Source: Ralstonia thomasii
GTDB taxonomy: Bacteria; Pseudomonadota; Gammaproteobacteria; Burkholderiales; Burkholderiaceae
Reading direction: 5' to 3' (one strand)
DNA: 64,000 bases
Assembly: GCF_958405895.1 (NCBI RefSeq)
Contig: NZ_CATZAR010000004.1
In this document: in pieces, positions 26,967-35,967 of the stretch
How the letters are laid out: each line of letters opens with the position of its first letter
How positions within the stretch are numbered: position 1 is the stretch's first letter
Notes under the pieces: generated by a model
What the model was told of the DNA's origin: nothing
What the model saw: the letters and a program-made list of their open reading frames with translations, nothing else
Databases searched by the model: none
Translations under genes and position numbers: made by a program

Positions 26967-27674
26967 CTATTGCGCGCGCGGGGTGGGCACCATGAGCCCG
27001 ATAGACGTGATGCCGTTGCTCGAATCGACCATCGTCCGCCCTCCGTGCATGCGGGCGATGGCAGCCACGATGGCCAAGCCCAGTCCATGATTGCGGGCGG
27101 CATCCGACCGCGCCGCATCTGCCCGGTAGAAGCGGTTGAACAGATTGGGCAAATGCTCGGCTGAAATCGTCTGCCCCTCGTTCACCACCCGCAGGGCGAT
27201 CTCGCCGTCCAGCCGGTCGATTTGCACGACAACGGTGCTGTGCGGATGCGCGTGTCGGGTTGCGTTGCCGATCAGGTTGGATAGCGCGCGCTGCAACAGG
27301 CGCACATCGGCCAAGCCGGTGGCATCGCCGTCGATACGAACCTTCAGCCCGGCCTCTTCAATGGCCGCCTCGTGCAATTCCACCACCGCGCGCGCAACGC
27401 CGGCCAGACTGGCGACATGCTCGCGGCGGGCCTCAGCCCCACGGTCGGCTTGCGACAGAAAGAGCATGTCCTGCACGATCATCGACATGCGCTGGAGATC
27501 TTCGAGGTGCGAGCCCAACACATCTCGCAACGTGTCGGCATCGCGTGCTTTGCGCAAAGCAACTTCAGTGCCCCCCATCAACGTCGCCAACGGCGTGAAC
27601 AGTTCATGCGCAACATCAGCATTGAAGGCTTCCAGTTGCCCGTACCCTGCGCTGTGGCGCCCCCTCGTGTCGCC
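26967..27674 (-). pseudogene. Truncated heavy-metal sensor histidine kinase (CzcS/CopS-like)
   Basis: The frame keeps the phosphoacceptor H-box (FNADVAHELFTPLATL), the N-box (NLIGNATRHA) and the G2-type GLGLAIVAAIARMHGG ending, but the periplasmic sensor, membrane helices and HAMP domain are gone. An in-frame stop (27675-27677) lies just upstream of the surviving part and no good start codon or ribosome-binding site is present. The H-box carries Phe where Arg is usual (HELFTP instead of HELRTP). No response-regulator gene is nearby. Probably a relic of a czcRS- or copRS-type pair left by cargo rearrangement. Confidence 0.85.
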
Positions 27675-27834
27675 TCAGTCGTCAAAGCGGCCACAACTCG
27701 CCGAATATCGAAGCGGCTCTGATTTGATGCAGGATGAACCTGAGAGGAGGCACGCTACGCGCACGGGGCTCTGAGAAAACCCAAGCAGCGAGGAGTGGCA
27801 AAGTAAAGCATGTAGCTGCTACACTGTTACCCCT

Positions 27835-28188
27835 ATGCGCAAATGGCTGGCCATCGTCTTGCTGGTGTTCTTGCCGCTTCAATTCAGTTGGGCGGCAGTG
27901 GCCAGTTATTGCCAGCATGAAACCGGAGCTGCGGCCAAGCACTTCGGCCACCATGCGCATCAGCACAAGGCGGCCGACGGCCAGGATGCCAGCCCTGATC
28001 CGGCCAAGACCCTGGGTGGCGATCCTGATTGCGCGTCCTGTCATGCCGGGTGCTTCTCGGTCTTGTCAGGGGATGTCAAGCTGGCGTCGCCGGTCAGCCC
28101 GTCCCTGGATACGGGGTATCCCCCGGAGCACCTTGCTGCGCCTCCACCTGAACGTTTAGAGCGCCCTCAGTGGCGTGTCCTCGCCTGA
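27835..28188 (+). CDS. czcI: CzcI-like small periplasmic protein of the czc operon
   Basis: 117 residues with a signal peptide (MRKWLAIVLLVFLPLQFSWA) followed by a His-rich segment (HFGHHAHQHKAADG) and CASCHAGC. This matches CzcI, encoded first in czc operons and proposed to modulate efflux-gene expression. It is the promoter-proximal gene of czcICBA here. An 11-bp palindrome GTAGCTGCTAC lies at 27812-27822; no clear Shine-Dalgarno sequence precedes the ATG. Confidence 0.85.
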   Translation: MRKWLAIVLLVFLPLQFSWAAVASYCQHETGAAAKHFGHHAHQHKAADGQDASPDPAKTLGGDPDCASCHAGCFSVLSGDVKLASPVSPSLDTGYPPEHLAAPPPERLERPQWRVLA

Positions 28189-28355
28189 TCGGCGGGGAGC
28201 GCGTTCCTTTCCCTTCGTCCTCACCCCTGCCGTCGCGCATGGCGCGCTACGGTATCCAGCCGGCTTCGCGCGGCTGATGTGATGACGTTGCTGGCGATCA
28301 TCTGGATCGCCCCCCCGCCGATTCCCTTGTGTATTTCAAATCACTGGAGAATCGG

Positions 28356-29681
28356 ATGCTGAAGGATATTCACAATTACAACGCGAGGGCGGTTGCGGCA
28401 GGCTTGCTCCTTGCGCTCATGACGGGGACGGCTTTCGCTCAGTTATTGCCGACGGCACCAGCTCTTGGGCAGAGCGCCAACGGCGTAGAGCAGATTGAAG
28501 CAGCAACGCCCCTGACTCTGCAAAAGGCCGTCGCGCTGGCTTTGGAGGCGAATCTTGACCTAACTGTCGCCCAACGGGAAATCGAGGCGGTGGAGGGCCA
28601 GGTAATTCAGGGACGAGTACGTCCTAATCCCGAGCTGGCGTACTCGCTCGAAGACCAACGCACGCCAACCCGCACGCAAAGCGTCCAGATCAATCTGCCC
28701 ATCGAGCTGGGGGGCAAGCGCGCTGCCCGCATTGCCGCGGCAGAGCGAGGGCGTGACGTCGCAGTTGAAGAACTGAACACGCGGCGCGTTGAAATTCGCG
28801 CCGCTGTGGTTGCCGCCTTCTTTGAGGCGCTGGCCGCCCAGGATCGCACGGCCTTGGCCCAGGACAGCGTTGACCTGGCCAGGCAAGCGACGGATGCCGT
28901 TGCCAAGCGCGTGACGGCGGGCAAGGTGTCCCCGGTCGAAGAAACCAAGGCTCGGGTGGCCGAGGCCGGCGTGCGGGTTGAACTGGCACAGGCGCAGAGC
29001 GAACAACGCAGTGCCCGCGCGCGGCTGGCCAGTTTGCTCGGGGCCAACCCGCCGCGTTTCACCCAGGTAGCGGGCAGCGTGGACGATCTTCCCAACGTCC
29101 CTTCGCTGGATGACATCCAGCAGCGCTTGTCGGCCTCATCGGCATTGCGCCGGGCGCAGTTGGAGATCGAACGCCGTCGGTCGCTGGCCGACGTGGAGCG
29201 CAGCAAGCAGACGCCCGATGTCACGGTCAGCCTGGGCGTGAAGCGTCCGAACGAGTTAGCGCGCAATCAGTTAATGCTCGGCATTTCCGTGCCGCTGCCT
29301 TTGTTCGACCGCAATCAGGGCAATCTGTTGGAAGCGTTGAAGCGTGAAGACAAGGCGAGGGATGAACTCCAGGCGTTGAATCTGCGCCTCAACACAGAGC
29401 TGTTGCAAGCCCGCGAGCGGCTGGCGTCGGTTCGCGGCGAGATCGACATATTGCAGCGAGAGGTGCTGCCAGGGGCCAAGAGCGCCTATGACGCGGCCAC
29501 CGTGGGCTTTGGTTACGGCAAGTTCAACTACCTGGAAGTGCTGGACGCGCAACGCACCTACTTTGCCGCCAAGTCCCAGTACCTCAAGGCGCTCGCCGAT
29601 GCGCACCGCGCGGCGGCGGACATGGATCGCGTGATCGGCGCATCCGAATCCACGACCACCCTGCCTGCAAACAAGGAATGA
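28356..29681 (+). CDS. czcC: Outer-membrane factor CzcC of the Co/Zn/Cd efflux system
   Basis: 441 residues. Signal peptide (about 1-29, GLLLALMTGTAFA), then the two repeated coiled-coil/strand units of TolC-type outer-membrane factors (LTLQKAVALALEANLDL; later LMLGISVPLPLFDRNQGN). It forms the outer-membrane exit duct for CzcAB. The start ATG has GGAG 7 bases upstream; an in-frame GTG at 28329 is an alternative. It ends 2 bases before the preferred czcB start. Confidence 0.94.
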   Translation: MLKDIHNYNARAVAAGLLLALMTGTAFAQLLPTAPALGQSANGVEQIEAATPLTLQKAVALALEANLDLTVAQREIEAVEGQVIQGRVRPNPELAYSLEDQRTPTRTQSVQINLPIELGGKRAARIAAAERGRDVAVEELNTRRVEIRAAVVAAFFEALAAQDRTALAQDSVDLARQATDAVAKRVTAGKVSPVEETKARVAEAGVRVELAQAQSEQRSARARLASLLGANPPRFTQVAGSVDDLPNVPSLDDIQQRLSASSALRRAQLEIERRRSLADVERSKQTPDVTVSLGVKRPNELARNQLMLGISVPLPLFDRNQGNLLEALKREDKARDELQALNLRLNTELLQARERLASVRGEIDILQREVLPGAKSAYDAATVGFGYGKFNYLEVLDAQRTYFAAKSQYLKALADAHRAAADMDRVIGASESTTTLPANKE

Positions 29682-29683
29682 AC

Positions 29684-31276
29684 ATGAAACCCGAAACGAA
29701 CAAACTGAACGTCGGCAAGAAGCAGTGGTTTGCCATCGCCGTGATCGCCGCAGTGGGCATAGGACTGGGCAGCGCCATTCTCGGCGGCAAGACGGATAAG
29801 AGCGCCGAGGGCGAGGGTCACGGCAGCCACGTTGAAGCCAAGGCCCACAGTGATGGTGAGCATCATGGCAAGACGGGCGCAGACTCCCACGAGGACGACA
29901 AAGGCCATGCGGACGGCGAGCACCACGAGGGGTCAAGCAAGGGGCCGCATGGCGGCAAGCTGTTCAAAGAAGGGGATTTCGGATTGGAAGCCTTACTCGC
30001 TGAGGACGGCGGCGAACCACGCCTGCGAATCTGGCTCTACGAAAAGGAAAAGGCGCTAGCCAGCAGCGCCGCCAAGGTCAGCGCTACCGTTACACGCCTG
30101 ACTGGGGAGAAGCAGGCGCTCAACTTCACGCCCGACAAGGACAGCCTGTTGAGTCGAGAGATTGTCCCGGAACCTCATGCGTTCGAGATCAGCATCGTGG
30201 CTCAGACGGCCAACGCGCCTTTCACGTTCAGCTTCAGCCAGGAGGAAGGAAAAGTCGAACTCAGCGATGCGCAAATCAAGGCTGCATCCATCGGCATTGA
30301 CACCGCAGGGGCTGCAAGCATCAAGTCTGCCCTGCAATTGCCGGGTGAGATTAGGCTGAATGAAGACCGCACCTCGCACGTTGTTCCGCGCATTGCGGGT
30401 GTTGTCGAAAGTGTGCAGGCCAGTTTGGGGCAAACGGTCAAGAAGGGACAGGTGCTCGCCGTTATCGCCAGCCCTGCCGCATCCGAGCAGCGCAGCGAGT
30501 TGCAGACGGCGCAAAAGCGGCGGGCATTGGCCCAGACAACTTTTGAACGCGAGAAGCGGCTGTGGGAACAGAAGATTTCCGCCGAGCAGGACTACCTGCA
30601 AGCCGGCCAGGCGCTGAACGAGGCGCAGGTCGCCGTGGCCAACGCGCAGCAGAAGCTGTCGGCCGTGGGCTTGGCCCCAGGTTCCTCGGGCGGGCTGAAC
30701 CGCTTCGAGCTGCGTGCGCCCTTCGATGGCGTGGTGATTGAAAAGCACCTCAGCCTGGGCGAGGCCGTCAAGGAAGACGCCGCCGTGTTCACGGTGTCCG
30801 ACCTGGGCCAGGTCTGGGCAGAGATCAACGTGCCCGCCAAGGATTTGCCGCTGGTCAGAGTGGGTGAAAAGGTCAGCATCAAAGCCACGGCATTCGATGC
30901 CAGCGCGCAAGGGACCATCACTTTCGTGGGTGCGCTGATCGGCGAACAAACCCGCATGGCCAAGGCTCGTGTGGTCTTGGCCAATCCCCAGGGCGCGTGG
31001 CGTCCCGGCCTGTTCGTCAATGTGGAAGTGATCGCGTCCGAAACCGCCGTGCCAGTCAGCGTGGCTAGCGACGCTATTCAGAGCGTGAGGGACAAGCCGG
31101 TCGTTTTCGTCAAGGTGAAGGACGGCTTTGTGGCCCAGCCTGTGCAGTTGGGTCGCAGCGATGGCAAGCGGGTCGAGGTACTGCAAGGTCTTCAAGCAGG
31201 GGCGGCATATGCGGCCGCAGGCAGTTTCGTCGTGAAGTCTGAACTCGGCAAAGCCTCTGCCGAGCACACCCATTGA
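29684..31276 (+). CDS. czcB: Membrane-fusion (periplasmic adaptor) protein CzcB
   Basis: About 530 residues. One N-terminal membrane helix (QWFAIAVIAAVGIGLGSAIL) is followed by a His/Asp/Glu-rich stretch (about 45-90: GHGSHVEAKAHSDGEHHGK and more), a likely metal-binding arm. Then come lipoyl/hairpin and barrel domains (RIAGVVESVQASLGQTVKKG; RFELRAPFDGVVIEKHLSLG). It links CzcA to CzcC. Two start codons are possible: ATG 29678 (overlaps czcC by ATGA) and ATG 29684, which is better spaced from AAGGA and is used here. Confidence 0.94.
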   Translation: MKPETNKLNVGKKQWFAIAVIAAVGIGLGSAILGGKTDKSAEGEGHGSHVEAKAHSDGEHHGKTGADSHEDDKGHADGEHHEGSSKGPHGGKLFKEGDFGLEALLAEDGGEPRLRIWLYEKEKALASSAAKVSATVTRLTGEKQALNFTPDKDSLLSREIVPEPHAFEISIVAQTANAPFTFSFSQEEGKVELSDAQIKAASIGIDTAGAASIKSALQLPGEIRLNEDRTSHVVPRIAGVVESVQASLGQTVKKGQVLAVIASPAASEQRSELQTAQKRRALAQTTFEREKRLWEQKISAEQDYLQAGQALNEAQVAVANAQQKLSAVGLAPGSSGGLNRFELRAPFDGVVIEKHLSLGEAVKEDAAVFTVSDLGQVWAEINVPAKDLPLVRVGEKVSIKATAFDASAQGTITFVGALIGEQTRMAKARVVLANPQGAWRPGLFVNVEVIASETAVPVSVASDAIQSVRDKPVVFVKVKDGFVAQPVQLGRSDGKRVEVLQGLQAGAAYAAAGSFVVKSELGKASAEHTH

Positions 31277-31292
31277 TGCCGGAGCTATGCCC

Positions 31293-34200
31293 ATGTTTGA
31301 AAAACTTATTCGCGCGGCCATCGAGCACCGATGGCTAGTGTTGTTAGCCGCCATTGGCATGGCCGCCGTCGGCGTGTTCAGCTACCAGAAGTTGCCCATC
31401 GACGCCGTACCCGACATCACCAACGTCCAAGTGCAGATCAATACCCAGGCGCCGGGCTATTCACCGTTGGAGACCGAGCAACGGGTGACTTATCCCATTG
31501 AAACCGTGATGGCGGGCCTGCCCAACCTGGAGCAAACCCGCTCTCTTTCGCGCTACGGCCTCTCGCAAGTGACCGTGATCTTCAAGGACGGCACCGACAT
31601 TTACTTTGCGCGCCAGTTGGTCAACGAGCGCATCCAGGAAGCACGGGATAAATTGCCGGTCGGCATCACGCCTGCGCTGGGGCCGATCTCCACCGGCCTG
31701 GGGGAGATTTACCTGTGGACGGTCGAGGCGAAGGACGGTGCGAAGAAACCCGACGGGATGCCCTACACGGCAACAGACCTGCGCGAGATTCAGGATTGGA
31801 TCATCAAGCCGCAGTTGCGCAACGTGCCCGGTGTGACTGAAATCAACTCGATTGGCGGTTATGCCAAGGAGTATCAGATCGCACCTATACCCGCTCGCCT
31901 GGCTTCGCTCGGCGTTACCCTGCAAGACATTGTGACGGCACTGGATCGCAATAACGGCAACGTGGGTGCGGGCTATATCGAGAAGCGCGGCGAACAGTAC
32001 CTGATCCGTGCGCCCGGACAAGTCAAGACCCTGGAAGACATTGGCAACGTTATCCTCAGCAGTGCGGGCGGCGTGCCGATACGGGTGCGTGACGTGGCGG
32101 ACGTGGGGCTGGGGCGTGAACTGCGCACCGGCGCGGCCACGGATAACGGTCGCGAGGTGGTGCTGGGCACTGTGTTCATGCTCATCGGTCAGAACAGCCG
32201 TACGGTTTCGCAGGCCGTGGACAAGAAGATGGTGGAGATCAACCGCAGCTTGCCCGAGGGCGTGCATGCGGTGACGGTCTACGACCGCACCGTGCTGGTG
32301 GACAAGGCTATCGCCACGGTGAAGAAGAATCTGCTGGAAGGCGCGATCCTGGTGATCGTGATCCTGTTTCTGTTCCTGGGCAACATCCGCGCGGCCATCA
32401 TCACGGCGACGGTGATTCCTTTGTCGATGCTGTTCACCTTCACTGGCATGGTGCATTACAAGGTGAGCGCCAACCTGATGAGCCTCGGGGCGCTGGACTT
32501 CGGCATCATCATCGACGGAGCGGTGGTGATCGTCGAGAACTGCGTGCGACGCCTGGCCCATGCACAGGCGCACTACGGCAGGCCGTTGACGCGGGCGGAA
32601 CGCTTTCACGAGGTGTTCCTGGCATCGAAGGAATCACGCCGCGCGCTGCTGTTCGGGCAACTCATCATCATGGTGGTCTACCTGCCCATCTTCGCCCTGA
32701 CGGGGGTGGAAGGGAAGATGTTCCACCCGATGGCGTTCACGGTGGTGGCTGCACTCGTGGGGGCCATGATCCTGTCGGTGACTTTCATCCCGGCAGCGGT
32801 CGCCCTGTTCATCGGCCATCGGGTCAGCGAGACGGAAAACTTCCTGGTCGTGCAGGCCAAGCGCTGGTATGGCCCGCTGCTGGATCGCGTGATGGCGGCC
32901 AAAGCAGTGATGCTGGCGGCAGCCGCCGTGGCAGTGGTGCTGTGCGGCCTGATCGCCACCCGAATGGGCAGCGAGTTCGTGCCCAGCCTGAACGAAGGCG
33001 ATTTCGCCATCCAGGCGCTGCGCATTCCGGGCACCAGCCTTTCGCAATCGGTTGCGATGCAGCAGCAACTGGAAGCCACGCTGAAGGCCAAGTTCCCCGA
33101 GATCGACCGCGTTTTCGCGCGCACCGGCACGGCGGAAATCGCGTCCGACCCCATGCCGCCGAACATTTCCGACGGCTACATCATGCTCAAGCCGGTGTCC
33201 GAGTGGCCGGAGCCGCGCAAGTCGCGCGACGAATTGCTGGCGGCCATTCAGGAGGTCGTGGGCAAGGTGCCGGGCAACAACTACGAGTTCTCGCAGCCTA
33301 TCCAATTGCGCTTCAACGAACTCATTTCAGGGGTCCGTAGCGATGTGGCGGTGAAGATTTTTGGCGACGACATGGATGTCCTGAATAAGACGGGTGAAGA
33401 GATCTCGTCCATGTTGCAGAAGATTCCCGGCGCGTCCGAGGTCAAGGTGGAGCAAACCACCGGTTTGCCCATGCTGACCGTGAATATCGACCGCCAAAAA
33501 GCCTCGCGCTATGGGCTGAACGTGGCCGACATCCAAGATGCCGTGGCCACCGCCATCGGCGGGCGTGAGGCTGGCACACTGTTCGAGGGCGACCGCCGCT
33601 TCGACATCCTGGTTCGCCTGCCAGAGTCCTTGCGCAACGACGTGGAAAGCATGAAGCGCCTGCCGATTCCGCTGCCGCGCGGAACGGGTGGCACCGGCAG
33701 TGCCGAAGGACGGACGAACTTCATCCAATTGGCCGAGGTGGCGAGCTTCGAGCTGGCACCCGGCCCCAACCAGGTCAGCCGCGAAAACGGCAAGCGCCGC
33801 ATCGTGGTGAGCGCCAACGTGCGTGGCCGTGACGTGGGCTCGTTCGTGGCCGACGCCGAGGCGGCGCTGGCACAGGTCAAGATTCCCACGGGCTACTGGA
33901 CGAGTTGGGGCGGCACTTTCGAGAATCTGCAATCAGCCACGCAGCGTTTGCAGATCGTCGTGCCGGTGTCGCTGCTGCTGGTCTTCCTGCTGTTGTTCGC
34001 CATGTTCGGCAACGTCAAGGACGGCTTGCTGGTCTTTACTGGCATTCCGTTCGCGCTGACCGGCGGCATCTTGGCGCTGTGGCTGCGCGACATTCCTCTG
34101 TCGATTTCCGCTGCCGTGGGCTTCATCGCGCTGTCAGGTGTGGCCGTGCTCAATGGCCTAGTGATGATTTCCTACATCCGCAGCTTGCGCGAGGACGGAA

Positions 34201-34481
34201 CGCCGCTGGATGAAGCCATCCGCGAGGGCGCGCTGACACGCTTGCGGCCGGTGCTGATGACGGCCCTAGTGGCGTCGCTGGGTTTCATCCCGATGGCGAT
34301 TGCCACGGGAACAGGCGCGGAAGTGCAACGCCCGCTGGCTACCGTAGTGATCGGAGGCATCTTGTCTTCCACCGTGCTGACGCTGCTGGTGCTACCGATT
34401 CTGTATCGGCTGGCCCATCGCCCGGACGAGCAAGAAGAGGATGTCACGGCAGAGCCCGCACATGAGGGCGTAACCGCTTGA
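31293..34481 (+). CDS. czcA: RND heavy-metal efflux pump CzcA
   Basis: 1062 residues with RND topology: 12 membrane helices and two large periplasmic loops. The proton-relay helix DFGIIIDGAVVIVEN has D402, D408 and E415, the positions and motif that define the Zn/Co/Cd (HME1) subgroup. This numbering fits the ATG at 31293, which has GGAG at 8-base spacing; the ATG at 31287 is only 2 bases from it. Energised by proton influx, it exports Zn2+, Co2+ and Cd2+ with CzcB and CzcC. No czcD or intact czcRS follows. Confidence 0.96.
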   Translation: MFEKLIRAAIEHRWLVLLAAIGMAAVGVFSYQKLPIDAVPDITNVQVQINTQAPGYSPLETEQRVTYPIETVMAGLPNLEQTRSLSRYGLSQVTVIFKDGTDIYFARQLVNERIQEARDKLPVGITPALGPISTGLGEIYLWTVEAKDGAKKPDGMPYTATDLREIQDWIIKPQLRNVPGVTEINSIGGYAKEYQIAPIPARLASLGVTLQDIVTALDRNNGNVGAGYIEKRGEQYLIRAPGQVKTLEDIGNVILSSAGGVPIRVRDVADVGLGRELRTGAATDNGREVVLGTVFMLIGQNSRTVSQAVDKKMVEINRSLPEGVHAVTVYDRTVLVDKAIATVKKNLLEGAILVIVILFLFLGNIRAAIITATVIPLSMLFTFTGMVHYKVSANLMSLGALDFGIIIDGAVVIVENCVRRLAHAQAHYGRPLTRAERFHEVFLASKESRRALLFGQLIIMVVYLPIFALTGVEGKMFHPMAFTVVAALVGAMILSVTFIPAAVALFIGHRVSETENFLVVQAKRWYGPLLDRVMAAKAVMLAAAAVAVVLCGLIATRMGSEFVPSLNEGDFAIQALRIPGTSLSQSVAMQQQLEATLKAKFPEIDRVFARTGTAEIASDPMPPNISDGYIMLKPVSEWPEPRKSRDELLAAIQEVVGKVPGNNYEFSQPIQLRFNELISGVRSDVAVKIFGDDMDVLNKTGEEISSMLQKIPGASEVKVEQTTGLPMLTVNIDRQKASRYGLNVADIQDAVATAIGGREAGTLFEGDRRFDILVRLPESLRNDVESMKRLPIPLPRGTGGTGSAEGRTNFIQLAEVASFELAPGPNQVSRENGKRRIVVSANVRGRDVGSFVADAEAALAQVKIPTGYWTSWGGTFENLQSATQRLQIVVPVSLLLVFLLLFAMFGNVKDGLLVFTGIPFALTGGILALWLRDIPLSISAAVGFIALSGVAVLNGLVMISYIRSLREDGTPLDEAIREGALTRLRPVLMTALVASLGFIPMAIATGTGAEVQRPLATVVIGGILSSTVLTLLVLPILYRLAHRPDEQEEDVTAEPAHEGVTA

Positions 34482-34493
34482 AAGGAACAACGA

Positions 34494-34550
34494 TGAACGC
34501 CGTTACGGCACCACGACAGACTCCTTCGAGCTTTACAGGGACATCGACTC
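34494..34550 (+). other. Possible remnant start of a lost gene after czcA
   Basis: An ATG with the strong site AAAGGAACAACG opens 12 bp after czcA, but the frame (MNAVTAPRQTPSSF) runs into traR in another frame and ends at 34789 with no recognisable protein. It could be the 5' stub of a cargo gene lost at the junction with the ICE backbone. Confidence 0.4.
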
Positions 34551-35444
34551 ATGGAATTTCGTCACCTTCGGTACTTTCTGGCCGTTGCCGAGGAGCTGCA
34601 CTTCGCCCGCGCTGCGGAGCGGCTGCATATCGAACAGTCACCACTGTCGCGCGCCATCAGGGAATTGGAAGAAGAGTTGGGCGCACAACTGTTCGTGCGT
34701 ACCAGCCGCAGCACGCGCCTGACGCTTGCGGGCAAGCTGCTGATGGAGAACGCGCCTCGCGTGCTGTTGGCGCTGGACCAGGCGCGTGAGAGCGTGAAGG
34801 CAGCGGCCAATGGCTTTCACGGCCGGTTGCGCGTGGCGCTGTCCGACGGCATCACCCCCTCGCGCTTGCCGGCGCTGCTGGCGCGCTGCCGCGAGGAAGA
34901 CCCGGAGATCGAGATCCGCCTGTTCGAGGTGCCGCTGGCCCAGCAGCTCAGCGGCCTGCGTGACGATCTATACGACGTGGGCTTCTCGATGGCCGACGAG
35001 GTGGGCGACGGCATCATCATCGAACCCGCCTGGGAGGATGAGCTGATGGTCGCCATGCCCGCGCGCCATGAACTACTGGCCCACAAGCGGGTACCGCTGG
35101 ATGAAGTGCTGCAACATCCCCTGGTGCTGGGCGACCCGGCAGTTTGCGAAGGCCATGCCAAGCAGATCGACCGCATCCTGCGCAAGCAGGACCGGGAGCC
35201 CTTGATCGAACAGTACGTCGCCACGTTCGACGTGATGATGACTTTCGTGTCGGCCGGCTTGGCGCTAGGGCTCGCAGGCGCCGCGCACATCGCTTCCAGC
35301 CGCGAGCCGGGCGTGGTGGGCCGACCGCTCGCGGGAAAGTCGCCCATGCTCACTACCTATCTGCTGCGCCGCGACGCCGAGCCGTCGCAGGCGCTAGCCC
35401 GCTTTATCGAGCGGGTCGAAGCCCTGGGACCGGGAGACGCTTAG
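34551..35444 (+). CDS. traR: LysR-family regulator TraR
   Basis: 297 residues. N-terminal winged HTH (MEFRHLRYFLAVAEELHFAR; SPLSRAIRELEEELGAQLF) and a C-terminal inducer-binding domain (about 90-290). In Tn4371 elements the LysR-type traR lies at the junction of cargo and transfer region, as here, and is thought to regulate transfer; the ligand is unknown. It reads in the same direction as traG. Confidence 0.88.
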   Translation: MEFRHLRYFLAVAEELHFARAAERLHIEQSPLSRAIRELEEELGAQLFVRTSRSTRLTLAGKLLMENAPRVLLALDQARESVKAAANGFHGRLRVALSDGITPSRLPALLARCREEDPEIEIRLFEVPLAQQLSGLRDDLYDVGFSMADEVGDGIIIEPAWEDELMVAMPARHELLAHKRVPLDEVLQHPLVLGDPAVCEGHAKQIDRILRKQDREPLIEQYVATFDVMMTFVSAGLALGLAGAAHIASSREPGVVGRPLAGKSPMLTTYLLRRDAEPSQALARFIERVEALGPGDA

Positions 35445-35479
35445 CCATTGGCCCCGTTTCACTTCGGAGGATTCAAGCC

Positions 35480-35752
35480 ATGAACCTATCCAAGATCATC
35501 GCTATGTCGTCGCTAGCAGTTCTGCTGGTCGCCTGCGGCAAGTCTGAGCCGTCCAAGCCCGCTGCCGTGCCCAGCGTGGAGGAACTGGCTGCTGACCCCG
35601 TGCGTTTGCGAGAACTGCGCCAGCAGTGCAAGACGGATCGTCCGACGATGGGCGACGTGCTGTGCAACCGAGTGGCCGAGGCGACGAACCGACGTTTCCT
35701 GGGCGACGGCAAGGTGCCTTATACGCCACCGAAGGAACCGCCGAAGTTCTGA
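35480..35752 (+). CDS. EexN-family lipoprotein (copy 1)
   Basis: 90 residues. Lipoprotein signal peptide with lipobox LLVAC then GKSEPSKPAA. The rest (VEELAADPVRLRELRQQCKT, VLCNRVAEATNRRFLG) matches the EexN entry-exclusion family, expected to block redundant conjugation from the inner membrane or periplasm. Start has GGAGG upstream. Its C-terminus NRRFLGDGKVPYTPP resembles the end of TrbJ. A related lipoprotein is at 43283. Confidence 0.85.
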   Translation: MNLSKIIAMSSLAVLLVACGKSEPSKPAAVPSVEELAADPVRLRELRQQCKTDRPTMGDVLCNRVAEATNRRFLGDGKVPYTPPKEPPKF

Positions 35753-35967
35753 TGGTCGGCTTGCCGCAACGCACCTGCGCGTGCCTGCGCCTTTTTGCGC
35801 GCTGCGCAGCAGCGCGCTCATTGTGGCGGTCTTTCGCCCCAGTTCTTCCCTGCCGGAAACCATGTTTTTTGCGGCATCAACCTGCCGATAACGGTCTTTG
35901 ACCGGCACGCCCAGCGGCACTGATCCTCACGAGGGCGGCACATGCCTGTGCTGCGATCGGAGGCTGG

